From NCBI RefSeq assembly GCF_000003815.2, contig NC_049986.1, positions 5,635,255 through 5,699,254 on the forward strand: DNA of 64,000 bases, read 5' to 3'. Origin of the DNA: Branchiostoma floridae. Its lineage: Eukaryota > Chordata > Leptocardii > Amphioxiformes > Branchiostomatidae. Positions within the stretch are counted from its first letter, which is position 1; the number at the start of each line of letters is the position of its first letter. The position numbers and the translations under genes are program-made. The notes under the pieces were generated by a model, which worked only from the letters and a program-made list of their open reading frames with translations, made no database searches and was not told the origin of the DNA. Of the stretch, positions 24,801 through 37,135 are shown piece by piece.

Positions 24801-25857
24801 GTTCAGGTTTTAGCTAACAGCCCTACTATGTACATGTTTTCATGTTGACCTCTTGCTGAATCTCAACTTGCCTAAGAATCACAGAAAAGAATTGGTGTTG
24901 CATGTACATTGTTTTTTTACTGTCTCTTTGTAAATTCCCTGTTGTCTATCCTTTCCAGTTCTATGTGCTGCTCCAATGGCATATGCAATGGATGAGTGTG
25001 ATTTTGGCGGGTTGGCCGATGATGTTTATGATGATTGTGAAATGGCCATGGATTGTGACATGGAAGTTCTAGGTCTTGAAACAGAAGAGACAGGTGAGCC
25101 GTGTGTGATGAAGGCATGGTTGAAGTTTGGGTTCATTGTTTCAGGTCGAAGGAGGCTGGTAGGAGGGGGTCCAGGACCTGAAGCTTTTGCACAAGGTAAC
25201 TTGGAATCCATTAGGCCAATGTTCATTTGATTATGATAGATGGCATCCTCTGGGAATCCAAAAACTGATTCAAGCATGTGACTAAAAATGTTCAGCAAAA
25301 ACCCTCAGTATGAAATCTCAGTTGTGTAGAAGGCTAGACAAAAGTCAACTAAACACACTGAGTAACGATGGTATGCTGAAAAGTAGATTTTTAACTTTTG
25401 TTATCACATCTTCTTTGACTTTGGAATTTACTCAAATGGCAATGTATTATATTAGAATCCATTTTCTGATATTATTTTTCATCTAATATTATCATATTTG
25501 CTAATTTATACAAGTGCTTTGTGCAATTTACAAAGTACAGTATGGTCAAATTGATGGACGTTGGGATGTCATCCATATTGTCAAGTCAACATGGCTTTGG
25601 GATATTGTTAGCTAAAGGATTTAGTGAACACTTTTGTACTTTGTTTTTTATGTAAGAGGGGAAAGAAGGAATTACCAGTGAGTACTAACTGGGACAAAAC
25701 TCAACGTCAAGTATCACATCAATTGATGAAAGAAAATTACCTAATAGGGAACAGAACACTTATGACCCCTATAAAGCTGTGTTTTAAATGTAGATTCAGG
25801 TCGGGTACTTAGGCTGGCAGCAGGGGGTTCAGATAGACCTTTGAGCAAGCTAAATAT

Positions 25858-25985
25858 GCTGACGAAAACTGGTGGCTGCTTGTTGAAACATCTAAATGTT
25901 TCCAAAACCATGTCCAGTTGCTTGAGTAACTGCTTTTGGCATCTCTTATTACTTGGATGTCTAACCTACATCGACGTAAGTAAGT
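25858..25985 (+). repeat. Penelope-like remnant, partial
   Basis: Contains GTTTCCAAAACCATGTCCAG, then TTGCTTGAGTAACTGCT and TTACTTGGATGT, collinear with the 22.2-kb copy. Only a weak CTGACGAAAA survives at the core position. Confidence 0.4.
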
Positions 25986-27243
25986 TGAACTTTTTTTAAC
26001 ACTGTTTCGATTTCAAAATTTGATTTTGATGGACGGCGGGTAAGAAGGCGGTTTGCATCACATGTTGGAGGGACTGTCGTGGTGTGTTTACAGGTGAGCT
26101 GTACTTGTCTTATATTTCAGGTGGGGGGCCCATAGTTAGAATGGCAGGTGGGGGTCGAGGGGGACATCCTCCTAGCTGTCGGACAGGAAACCGTAAAAGG
26201 GCCAGCACAGGAGGTACGTTAGACTCTCTCAAGTTAAACCCTGCATGAATAAGTGTTGTGAAAATTATCTGTGACCATGAGGATGTACATTATCATGTAA
26301 TTGTAAGGCCCTTAATTTGAAAACTTCATTTCTTCAAAGTGTGAGTATTTTCAGTTTGGTGAGTCATTTACAAGTGAAGTCATAGTAACAGAACCACAGT
26401 CAATTTCCTAACAGTTTGGCTGTCTACATGAGGGTGTAGTACATGCTACCACTGCATGGTGGCACTGCAGCAAAAAGGCTCAGTCCCAAACATGACTTTG
26501 CAAATACCCCCCCACCCCTCATCAATGAATTGCTGCAAGGCCAAGAGGAAATTCGATCTCTGTGGTCGTGTAAAGCAAACTTCACTTGTGGTATATTCAC
26601 CTTTTACAGTTGAGGGCTGAAAAGAATGATGTAATTATAAATTTTGTTGTTGCAATTATTTATCATTGATAAGATCAAGTGATGAAGTCTTAAACTTGTG
26701 TAATTCAGTGTCTGTATTCTTCCTTGTCGGGGCTCATGACTGTAGTACGTATCATAGATTTTTGTTCTACAATCCAGCGTGTGTGTATGTTGTCCTGTCT
26801 ATGACCTCTTCCCACTTTATGCAGCTTTCTCAGTGATGAATGCTCAACATCACTTGTACATCCTAGGAAAAAAAATGTTATATTTGCTGTTTCAGCCCTG
26901 AAAAAACTAGGTTCCATAGTTAACGATAATCTTTTTTTTTAGAGTTTTAGGCCGAAGCTCATAGTGATACAATACAAAACAGAATTGAGGACACTAATTA
27001 TATTTTTAATGTCAAACTTTGATTTTGTGCATAATGGTTTCAAATCTGTGGATAAATTCATCCTACATTAGATAGGACAAGCATTTTTTTTTACTTCAAC
27101 CGAAACTGGAAACAAATTGTGACTCCGCTGACCACCATAAGAAAGGCTAGTGTCAGCAGGTTGTTCTAACTTAGGTCGGGAAACAGAAGACACAACATAT
27201 TTTTTCCTATACCTAATCATCTTACATATCTACTCTTTTGTAG

Positions 27244-28256
27244 TGAAATCAAAAGCAATGAAAAAGAAGAAGAACATGTTTTCAATGCCTTCAATGCCAT
27301 TATTTGGAGGCGGATCGCGAGGAAAAAGTGCTGCTACTCCGAAGAAGTTAGGAAGAAGTTTTGCTCCTGATGATGACGATGATGATGAAGAAGAAGACAC
27401 CGCCCCTCCCTCAACAGTCATCCCCTTACAGATGGCTGAAGGATCATGGGAACTGGATGAGGACCTTGCGGCTGTACTGGGGGTGAAGTTGGACAGGCTA
27501 ACAAAGGAGTGTCCCGTACAGGTACATTTTGTACTTTCTGGTCATCTCTGGAGTGTGACAGATAGTTCTATACAATTCATGCATGATATAAGTATGAGAC
27601 TGAATCAGTACAAAGTTTTAACCCACTATTAGGGCTTCTTTAGGTATTCTGACCTATTTACATAAATTCAACTTACACTGGAAATTTCAGAAATTCTTGT
27701 ATGCACGATTTGCAGTGGATCATGATATGCAGACTTTTAGATGAGCTTTTTACTCTGATATCTTTACGTTATAATTTATCCCTAGACTCATTATCACTAT
27801 AACAAGTCTTAGAGTGTTTCAATTGCAGGAAACTTCATCTGTGTTCAACTTGGTAGATAACGTGGAACACAGTTTAAATATTTTTCCAACAAAAAATAGC
27901 AGATAGAGTTTCTGAATGCAGTCTCAGAATTGTTTTGACCAAACGACTAGATCATGATCGTACGGACACAAGGCATCAGCAGTCGGTCCCAAGTGCCTGG
28001 AAGCTTATACCGCCCACAATCTCGTAAATAATGATAACTTTTCTCATTGTAGAAGAAGACAGTGTGGGCGACAGTGCTGGCTCTGGTCTGGCTTCACTCC
28101 AAGATGGGGGACAAGAAGGTGGAATGGCAGATGCTGGCGCGCAAGGCAACGACCTGGCTGAAGGGCCACCAGCAGGGGTGGTCCGCAGATGATGTCGTTG
28201 GGAAGGCGTGCGGTATTCTGGGGGCAAAGGTCGACCCCAGCATAGTTCTTGGCTGA
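27244..28256 (+). pseudogene. VWA5A-like: VWA5A-like C-terminal exons
   Basis: Exon 27244-27521 encodes a lysine-rich stretch, an acidic DDDDDDEEED linker and then PLQMAEGSWELDEDLAAVLG. Exon 28053-28256 encodes TVWATVLALVWLHSKMG and VEWQMLARKATTWL, and ends VDPSIVLG-stop. This is the conserved C-terminal helical module of the VWA5A family and is intact here. Confidence 0.85.
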
Positions 28257-28515
28257 AGGATACGTCCATCTTGTGATGGTTAAATACAAGACCAGTAGTT
28301 GAACACTTACCTGACTTGCATACTACTGGTGTCAACTCTTACCTGACTTGCATGCTATAGCTACTGGTGAAAAGTTGCAGACCTAAAGCGACTATCTCTC
28401 AGTGGACTGTGGTATGTTGGCGGTGTTACTATTTCCTAGATTGCATTTATGTTACCCCCTGACTATATGATGGGAATATCATACAAAACTTACAAATTTG
28501 ACTGTAAACACTAGC

Positions 28516-28659
28516 CTCTACCAGGCTCCGTGGATCGGTAGAATCATTATCCTCACGAGGAAACATACTCTTCTGGCCGGCTAACTCCCCTAGCGTACTA
28601 TAGATTCTATTTGTCCAATTTCTACAATTAGACCACAGATCCACGAAGCCTGGTAGAGT
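28516..28659. mobile_element. MITE with CTCTACCAGGCT termini
   Basis: About 144 bp bounded by CTCTACCAGGCTCCGTGGAT and the inverted counterpart ATCCACGAAGCCTGGTAGAG (one mismatch). Non-coding. It lies just downstream of the VWA5A-like stop codon. The target-site duplication is unclear. Confidence 0.65.
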
Positions 28660-29316
28660 CTATGTAAAGACAACATAACACACAGAATGTAAAAAGATCT
28701 ATTTCTCACCGATGAAGTTCGTTCAGCGCTCAATCAAATCTCCCAGGCACAGCAAGGTTGCCAACATGCTGCAGCTTTAGTGAGATATACACTTTAGGAT
28801 ACTAAGCCATAATCAACAGTTATATTTTATGCACGATTGGTACTTCACACGCTTTAGTTATTGGTTTGCTTTAAAGCTAATGTAACAGTTACAGATGCAA
28901 CTGGCATTGCTTATTTTTTTTACGTTATATAAAGGGCTTTCATGTTGATATCTTGAAAGTATTGAAACTTTTAGTTCATTATGTTTGTTTTAAAGTTTTA
29001 ATTCTGGTTTTTTAGTTATTTAGTGATTATGTATTAATGTGGTTGTTGTTAATTTTTTGTTGTTGATGCATGCATATATATGGGACATAAAGGCAATGGC
29101 CTTTAGCTTTTTGTGATGATGCTTTTATGTGTTGACTGATTGTTACAGAATGATGAAAACACATGCTGAAGAAAGATTTATTTTACATTTAGTGCAAAGA
29201 TGAACATAAGCTAGCTTAAAGGCAAACACAGTATATAATTATATACAGTTATAAGGGGCAAAGTTTTGATTAATTTATTATACATATTTGACCGCATAGA
29301 GGTGCGTAATAGGTTG

Positions 29317-30046
29317 CAGGGCTCGAAATACTGGGTGCATGTGCACCCAGGTGCACCCAAAATTGGAGCTGTGCACCCAATTATTTTCTGTGGGTGCACA
29401 GGGTGCACCCAAATATTTTCTTGGGTTTATGTATGGAAAGATATCAAAATGTACTAGTATACATCATATTCTTGACATCTAAGGGTTAGGCCACACCAAT
29501 TTAATTTCTTGGTTCACGGATTCGCTCGCTCCTATTTTTTGGGAAAAAAAATAAAAATAAAAATTACCACTCAGCAAATTTTCACCATTAATGAAGCCAT
29601 TCACCAACTTTCTGGTGTAGCAAATTGGCCTTTATATCATAAGTTCCTTAAAGTGTGGGTACAGGTGCTGTTACTGTACAATAATAGTGTTTTTGTACTT
29701 TTTTCAAGGTGAAAACTTTTTTTCTTTATGTTTTGGATTAGTCGTTACCTTTACCCCAACCATTTTACAATTTTTATTTTTATTTTTATTTCGCCCTCTC
29801 GCTCCATATTTTTTATGAAAAAATCCGTGAACCAAGAAATTAAATTGGTGTGGCCTTAGAAAGAAATAAAAATGTCTGTCATGGTACTTGTTTAAGAATT
29901 TGATAGCATGTAACTATGTTTTGTTACTAGGTTTTTCTGACATTCTACTTAAATTTAAGTGGTGCACCCAAAAATTTTTGGTGCACCCAAATTTTTAAGC
30001 TGGGTGCACCAGTGCACCTAATCCCAAAAATGAATTTCGAGCCCAG
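29317..30046 (+). mobile_element. MITE (CAGGGCTCGAAAT family) with nested MITE
   Basis: Termini CAGGGCTCGAAAT and ATTTCGAGCCCAG, flanked by a 5-bp duplication GGTTG (29312-29316, 30047-30051). The interior has many GGTGCACC palindromes. A second MITE is nested at 29489-29855. The related copy at 39573-39932 lacks it and so shows the empty site. Confidence 0.85.
29489..29855. mobile_element. MITE (GGCCACACC family), nested
   Basis: Terminal inverted repeats of more than 30 bp starting GGCCACACCAATTTAATT, with CTTGGTTCACGGAT following, and the mirror image at the right end. A 3-bp duplication TTA flanks it (29486-29488, 29856-29858). A second copy lies at 54675-55112. The 3-bp duplication resembles PIF/Harbinger-type elements, but no transposase is present, so this is tentative. 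Confidence 0.85.
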
Positions 30047-30334
30047 GGTTGTCATCTAGACATGTGAAGTGGAACAGATTTTGTTTCTGCACAGTTGTGT
30101 TACGATATCTTACTTGTTTGGTTATATCCCTGTAAACCACAGCCCATACATAGCTGGGGAAATCATATTATCAGAATATATTATTAAATACAGGCGACTT
30201 ATTTTGGAGGGGACTGGGATGTTAAGAAAGACTTATAAGGCTCGTTCTCATTTAAATGTCGAAATGCTGTCGCCTGACTTTAAGCCTTGATATGGAGCAA
30301 ATTATAGACAGCATCACTGGTTCCTTCGTTTTTC

Positions 30335-30590
30335 CACAACCCCTGTAATGTTTTACAAAAGATGCACAACAACATTCGTATTGGTTAATGGCTTAGAAGA
30401 TTATTATAGCCACGGGTGGGATTTCACCCCCTAAAAAACGGCTGTCGCCTGAGAATAAACGAATAATTCAAATAGTAGCCAAAAATGTAACAATTCAGTT
30501 CCCAGAATGATTGTTCGGTAGGTGAAACCAGCTGACCATGCCCTCTGACCGATCACGTCAGATCGCTACTGTCACTGATCTTGGAGGCTG
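30335..30590. repeat. interspersed repeat, copy also at 24.6-24.8 kb
   Basis: Partner of the repeat at 24566-24800, with the same block order (CACAACCCCTGTAATGTTTT to CAGATCGCTACTGTCA). It is followed by TGTAACAAACGTTACC motifs at 30622 and 30804, which also form the palindrome at 33.7 kb. Confidence 0.65.
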
Positions 30591-30872
30591 TTTGAGGTGG
30601 TTTATGCCTGTCGCCAGATTCTGTAACAAACGTTACCACCACGAGTACGATGGTTGCCACGGTTACATTATCCACGTATAAGACTAGAAATGACCGTTTT
30701 TGTGACGCTGTGCAGTTTTTTCTGGCTTTCTAAAGAAACAAGAAAAGGTTATTGACTGTCATTTGTATCCCACCTTGCTTACAAAATGTTGTACAGAAAT
30801 GACTGTAACAAACGTTACCATTGTTCGATGCTGTCTAAGCTTTCTATTTGACCTGGTGTAAAAAAGCTGCCC

Positions 30873-33574
30873 CAGGTCTTGATGGGATTCCGATCGAAGT
30901 GTACAAGACTTTTTTTTCTAATTTAAAACATCCCTTGCTACAGTGTTTCAATTACGCATATGAAAAAGGTAATTTGTCAAAATCACAGAGGGCAGGATTA
31001 ATCACTCTTCTATTAAAACAAGATGCAGATGGTCAGTATAAGGATCCGACACTGCTTAACAACTGGCGACCCCTATCACTGTTATGTTGCGATGTACGCA
31101 TTCTATCAAAAGTAATTTCACTTAGGATGAGAAATGTTATTGCGAGTCTAATAAATAAAGATCAAAGTGGATTTTTACAAAACAGATTTATTGGTGAAAA
31201 CATCTGTCAAATTCTTGAAATTATTCAATACTATGAAAATGAAAGATTACCAGGTATGATTTTCATAGCAGACTTTGAAAAGGCTTTTGACAAGCTTCGA
31301 TGGGATTTCATGTTTAGGACTTTAGAATTTTATGGTTTCGGACAATCATTTATTAGCTGGGTTTCTGTTCTCTATAAAGACATTACAAGTAGAGTGATAA
31401 ATAATGGTTATATTTCAGCCCCCTTTTCGCTATTGCGTGGTGTTCGACAAGGTTGCCCGCTCTCGCCGTATCTGTTTATTTTATGTGTAGAACTCCTGGC
31501 CACGAAAATTAGATCAAACAACACAATAGAAGGATTAACGATGCATGGAGTGGAAATTAAGGTATCCCAATTTGCCGACGACTCAAATTTCCCTTTGAAG
31601 CCGACATTACCATCTCTCTTTGCCCTAACAAATGACTTAAATAATTTTTCAAAAATCTCTGGATTGGTACCAAACTACAAAAAATGCCAAATTCTAAGAA
31701 TAGGAACTTTAAGGAATACTAACTTTACCTTGCCATGTAATCTCCCTATAATATGGACAAATGGACCGGTTAAAATGCTCGGAGTTGGGATCACCGGAGA
31801 CATAAATAAACTTACAGACAATTATCAAGATAGGTTAACTAAAGTTGACAGAACTCTCCAACCTTGGAGAATGTTACCCATGACACTTTATGGCAAGATT
31901 ACCCTCATTAATACACTTGTGGTCTCACAATTTACCCACTTATTTTTGTCTTTACCTTCCCCCGGAAAAACTTTTTTCCAAACATATGAGCAAAAAATTT
32001 TTAAATTCATATGGAATGGTAAACCTGAAAAAATTAAACGTAAAATCCTTTACAATACATATGACAATGGAGGTTTAGGATTAATACATTTACCTTCTTT
32101 TGACCTTACCCGTAAGGCTTCATGGGTTCCAAGAATATTCTTCCAGCAAGATTCAAGTCGCAAATCTTTCTTATGTACATCGTCCGTAATATTTAGTAGA
32201 TATTTGTATCCGTTCTTACAACTGTCCTTGGGGAAGGATATCGCAACAAAGATATCCACTGATCAAATGAATAATGTTTTTATTAGATTACTTGTCTCTC
32301 CTAATCCCTTTTTCAAAGATGTTTTGAAAGCATGGCTTTCTTTCCAATTTAAACCTCCTGAAACTTTGAAAGAGATACAAGCACAACTCTTATGGTGCAA
32401 CTCAAGTATCGTAATCGAAAATACGCCTATTATATGGGAAAAACCTCTTAAACATGGAATTTATTACATTAATGACCTTTTGGATACAAATGGACGCTTT
32501 TTATCTTACAATGGCCTTCTTGCTAAATTCGGTACAGCATTTGATAAGCTAGAGTACAATCAGATATTATCTGCAATACCGCGAAACTGGAAAAAAAAGC
32601 TTTTAGACAACACACCAGTAATAGGCCCTATCTTACCTCATACAGCAAATTACGTATGGCTGAAGGCAACTAAAATAAACAAAATTATCTATACATCCTT
32701 TTTGCAATCAGAAAATAGAAACCCACTGAACATACAAAGACGCTGGGAAGATGAATTTAATACAATTTTCCCGTGGAAATGGGTTTTTAGATTAGTTTAT
32801 GCACTGACTATATGCCCGAAACTAAGAATTTTTCAATACAAAATATTGCACAGATTGTTAGCCACAAAGAAAATGTTACACATCTGGAAAATTCTAAATA
32901 GCCCGAACTGTGCACATTGTGAGGAAGTAGAGACCATTAGACACTTATTCTGGGACTGCCCTAGAGTTGTTACTTTTTGGACAGATTTAGAAATATGGTT
33001 TAAAACAATAGTAAATAAAACCTTACATCTGGACTTTCAGACAGTTATTTTAGGTGACATATCTGAAAATTGTAATGTAATCGAGAATTTGTTAATTCTA
33101 GTGGCCAAACATTATATTTTCATACAGAGAGACAAAAAACTAGTTGTAAATCATTACATTTCGTATGTAAAGAGATATTACAAGACAGAATATATGATAG
33201 CAGAGAGAAGGAACAAATTAGATATCCATTTTAGTAAATGGGAGTCTTTCCCATTTAACCTTGCTAATTAATTGGTCCATTGCTATCTTCCATTGGCATT
33301 GTTCTACTTTCTTCTCCACTTGTCCATATTACCTGTCATGTAGTTTCCATCTTCGTTGTTATCCTTAACTATGTTCAGATGATTGAATACCAGTTGTTGT
33401 AAATGTTTTTTCACTGTAGCCTTCGTTCGTTTATTTCCACCTTTATGATATATTATTTTGGATCCGTGGTCTGTGTTTTGTACTTTCTTTCAACTTTTGT
33501 AATTTCTTTTGATTTCTGTAAATCTGTGCTTTTCTGTGAAATGCAATAAAAAAATTAAAAAAAAAAAAAAAAAA
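30873..33574 (+). mobile_element. L1/Tx1-like LINE, 5'-truncated, RT frame intact
   Basis: The open frame runs unbroken to 33271. It has RT motifs APGLDGIP, NNWRPLSLL, FIADFEKAFDKL, RGVRQGCPLSP, the catalytic box FADDSN (YADD in most relatives) and, near the C-terminus, a C-x2-C-x7-H-x4-C knuckle (CAHC...HLFWDC), as in L1/Tx1-type ORF2. The endonuclease and start are missing. The tail is an A run (about 33558-33574). AAAAAAGCTGCCC precedes the element (30860-30872) and the same sequence follows the tail (up to 33581), a target-site duplication of up to 13 bp. Codons N-terminal to 30873 are host flank. The open frame and clear duplication suggest recent insertion. Confidence 0.88.
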
Positions 33575-33674
33575 GCTGCCCACTTTTTAAATGTTCGTAG
33601 GAACGTCCAGTTATACCTAAATGATGTAGTCAATAAGGTGAGTCCTTTAGAAGAAAACAGGGTAAAATCTACTG

Positions 33675-33708
33675 TTGTAACAAACGTTACCGGTAACGTT
33701 TGTTACAA
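33675..33708. repeat. 34-bp perfect palindrome
   Basis: Two inverted copies of TTGTAACAAACGTTACC abut with centre at 33691/33692. Single copies of TGTAACAAACGTTACC occur at 30622-30637 and 30804-30819, on the other side of the L1-like insertion. Confidence 0.9.
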
Positions 33709-34574
33709 GCCCTGTAATGCATTACCAATGGGACCGAAAATAATAAGTTGCCATTTTTTGGCTATGGTTAAAAAAGGAATTTTCCTAAACAACCACATAG
33801 TTTTCACTGAAAATGAAGCCGATTTATTTTTCGACCAAAAAACTGCCATTTTCGACATTTCATTGAGAACGAGTGATAAACAAAGTGAAGTACATCTCTA
33901 AATGTGTACTGTAAAAGTGCTGACCGTTTGTAAAATGTTGCAAAGAAATTTTTTTCAAAAAGTTTAACAACTCTCATGATTCTGCCAGGTATCATATAGC
34001 TAAGACAGCCACATTAGAAAATAACAACAACAATGGCATCAAGACCTTCTGAATAATGTCTTTAACACCTACAAAACTGAAGCATGCACTAAACTGATGC
34101 TAAATTTATAGTTGATCTCTTTATACAGTCTCAGACTAGGGAAACTGGGGGAATTATCATAATGAGAGCTGAAGCATGTAAACGTAAACAATTTTTTTTG
34201 CAGCATTCATAGCATTCCATTTGTTGCTAAGATTAAACCAGCAAGTTTTTGGAAATGTTGAATGTCAGTTGTCAAGTTATTGCATCTTTTAAGTTATTGG
34301 TTTGATCTATTGACTATGATAATGACATAGGGGTCCGACATATGAATAAGTTGATTTTTATTCCTTGCACATAATTCTGATAGCAAAGTCAAAAATGTGT
34401 TGTCTACTTATGGTTGACCTCGCACTAAAAATACATTTTAACAAATTTTCCCATGCAGTTACCCTGAGGTCTGAAGTATTTTTGTATGAAGCCCATATTG
34501 AATGAAGATCAGGTTATTGCCACTGCATTTAAATCCATTCAAAATTTTGCAAATTGCTTTCAGATCAAGGACAG

Positions 34575-35335
34575 ATGTGTTTTTGTGTGTGAATGGTGTT
34601 CAGCACCAGGGAATGGTGTGTTCACCTCTGTGTGGATGGTGTTCAGCACCAGGGAAAGGTGCGTTCACCAGTGTGTGAATGGTGAACGCACCAGGGACAG
34701 GTTTGTTTGGGTTTGTAGATAATTTTCATCACTAAGGACAGGTGTGAGGATGGTGTTAAGCATAAGGGAAATGTGTGTTTGCCTGTATGTGGACGGTGTT
34801 CGGCACCAGTAAAAAGTGTATGTACCTGTGATGGTATTCAGCACCACGGACAGGTGTGTTTGCATGTGCTTTTGTTTGGGTGTGGATAGTGCTCAGTACA
34901 AAGGACAGGTGTGTTTGGGTGTATGGATGGTTTTCAGCACCAGGGACAGGTGTGTTTACGTGTGTGGATGGTTTTCAGGGACATGGGTAATGTATTTACC
35001 TGTGTGTGGATGGTGTTCAGCACCAGCAATAGGTTTGGGTATGGAGTACAAAGAACAGGACCTGGTATGTTTGGGTGTGTTAATAGCGTTCAGGGACAGA
35101 TGTGCTGGAGTGCACCAGTGACAGATGTGTTTACCTGTGTGGTTGGCATTCATTCGTGTGTTCAGCACCAAGGAAAGCTGTGTTTACCTTTTGCGGATAG
35201 TGTTCAACACCAAAGACAGATGTGTTTGGTTGTGTGGATGGTGTTCAGCACTAGAGACAGGTGTGATTCCCTGTGTCAGGATAGTGTTCAGGGACGGGTG
35301 TTCAAGTGTGTTGATGGTGTTCAGCACCAAGAAAC
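34575..35335. repeat. degenerate minisatellite, GTTCAGCACCAGGGACAGG core
   Basis: About 18 imperfect units of roughly 40 bp, each with GTGTTCAGCACCAGGGACAGG-like core split by GTGTGTTTGCCTGTGTGTGG-like spacers. The core is the same as in the arrays at 42.2-43.9 kb and 62.3-62.7 kb. Open frames here (for example 34816-35384) are repeat products. Confidence 0.85.
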
Positions 35336-37054
35336 AAAGTGCATACATAAATTGAGAAAATGCGGTAGTCATTTTGAAGAATAACTCAGCTTGAATCCCC
35401 TGGCACACAGTTGACGAGCTTCGGTCAAATTTCCTGACTGCAAAAAGTTTGCAGAATTTTACAGTCGCCTGAGAGTACTGGGACATTTTTAATGACCGCA
35501 CTGCCATATGATAATCACACCATCCAAGTTCATTTACAAATTTCATCTTAAAGACAACTTGGTAGTCCCCATACAGCTCATTTCAATTTGGCCCAGTTTC
35601 AAATGGGCCCAGTTTATAGTAAATTGTAATAGCTTGTATCTGTCTGGTGAAGAGAACGGTTAAAAATAATAGTTTGCCTGTCTTAAATCAACCCAATTTG
35701 TTGAATAATTTTTAATCATTCTTTAATATATATCTGTGAAATCAGAGTCACATGCATTGTTCAACAAAATTGCTGGATTTTTTGACACAGATCTTTATTT
35801 CCGATGAAAACTATCGACAAACAACTGAAAGTGATGACTAAATTCCAAATTTTTTATATTATTGAATTGCTTGTTGACACATCTTAAAGCCTATGCACCT
35901 CTATCCTTACCGTATTGACTAGTAGTAGTAGTCTGATCAGTCTACAAACTGTCCAGCAGTTGAAATCGACAGCTATCAGCGGAGTGTACAGCGTTTACAG
36001 CAAAACTGATTTTAGTTTTTGTCTGATACTGAAGATTTTAAAACATTGAAAAACATAATGATAGCACCCTTTAAAGAACCAAATGTATGGCGACTGGGCC
36101 GTTTCATGTGTGTTCTATTTGCATAATGTGATATCAAAGATTTTTAGAAGGCGATTGCTAATTCCTTGACACGAATTAGATTTTGATCAGTCAAAAATTT
36201 GGGTACCTAAAGTCCATTTTTTGGACACACTGTTCCAGAATTTATTTCTGTACTTTCAACCACTGAAGTTGACAAAGTCTTGTTGGAACCAATAATGATA
36301 GAGGTTTCTATAGAACAATACATCAATCACAATATTGACATTCAAACAATTCTCTGAATGATACATTGCAACAAATTGCATAATTTACAGAGCGTCAAAT
36401 CAAAGGAATTTAGCCACAAGTAGCACTATAATTGCAAACATCAATAAAAACTATTATTATGTGCTAACACCAGATTAATCATATATTGACAATTTACACG
36501 AAATCAAATTTACGTACTAGCACACAGGGATTGCCTGATGCTGAAGTTCAAATACTTGCTACTGATTCTGAAATTAGTAGTTGCACTCCATCACTAAACT
36601 ACATCTACATCCCTAGTCCCCAAATAAAGTAGTGACAGGCAGGTGGGTAACTGACTGGGCCACGGCTGTTTAAGTGACTGTTAGTGAAGGACATTGGCCA
36701 ATGGGTAGCAAATAGGTGCCAATTCTATCAGGTCCAATTTGTTGCCAATTAGCACCAATGGGGGCCAATTGTTCAGCCTAAAATGGAAGTTTTGTTTAAA
36801 TGAAAAATGTCACAATTAGCAAAATGACATGTTTGGGTGCTAACTGAGGCACCATCGAATGCATATCTCTTTTTAATGACTCTTAATCACTGTTCATTTT
36901 ATTTCAAATTCAGTGGTAGCACAGTGACTGTGATTTTTAATAAAATTGTCTTGTATCCGATTTGCAAATCAAAACCGAGGATATGACATTCTGGGTGAGA
37001 CCATTTTGTTTGTAAAAGTCAAATATTTCATCTCTGTGTTGCACATTGGAGTGA

Positions 37055-37135
37055 CAGCTGCACGCGTTTCGGAAGGGATGTAAATGGGGCTCCATGTTTG
37101 AGGAAATGTTTGGAGCACGTTAAAGGATAAAAGCT
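37055..37135 (+). repeat. SINE body fragment
   Basis: Contains GGGATGTAAATGGGG, CTCCATGTTTGAGGA and GGAGCACGTTAAAGGAT. This is collinear with the 53.4-kb segment TACCTTAAATGGAGGTCC, TATGTTTGAGAAGAGCC, AAAGTATGTTAAA. No tRNA-like head is visible here. Confidence 0.4.

Larger units (their letters stand above)
14798..28256 (+). pseudogene. VWA5A-like: VWA5A-like gene, disrupted, 5' part not found
   Basis: Exons: 14798-14967, 15499-15604, 16314-16547, 17239-17272 joined to 20335-20445 across a LINE, 20975-21054, 21472-21586, 21884-22042, 22616-22790, 24128-24358, 24959-25093, 25145-25195, 26121-26213, 27244-27521, 28053-28256 (stop TGA). The order matches the VWA5A family: C-terminal part of a VIT-linked region, VWA domain (MIDAS DRSGSMSG; ADLGGTEIL; LLTDGEV; GIGEGAST), C-terminal region with ESGVIS-equivalent SKFTSF, an acidic linker, GSWELDEDLA and a terminal TVWATVLALVWLHS helix. 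The family is intracellular and poorly understood. Two lesions break it: a 1-nt deletion in exon 16314-16547 causing a stop at 16478-16480, and a 3-kb LINE within the next exon. The first ~190 residues of the usual protein (VIT start) were not found upstream. Downstream exons stay open with good splice sites, so inactivation is recent, allelic, or partly an assembly error. Confidence 0.85.

Noticed and set aside
34816-35384. 101- and 157-codon plus-strand ORFs
   Set aside because: Repeat translation of the degenerate minisatellite (GQVCL, FSTRDR patterns), not a protein family.
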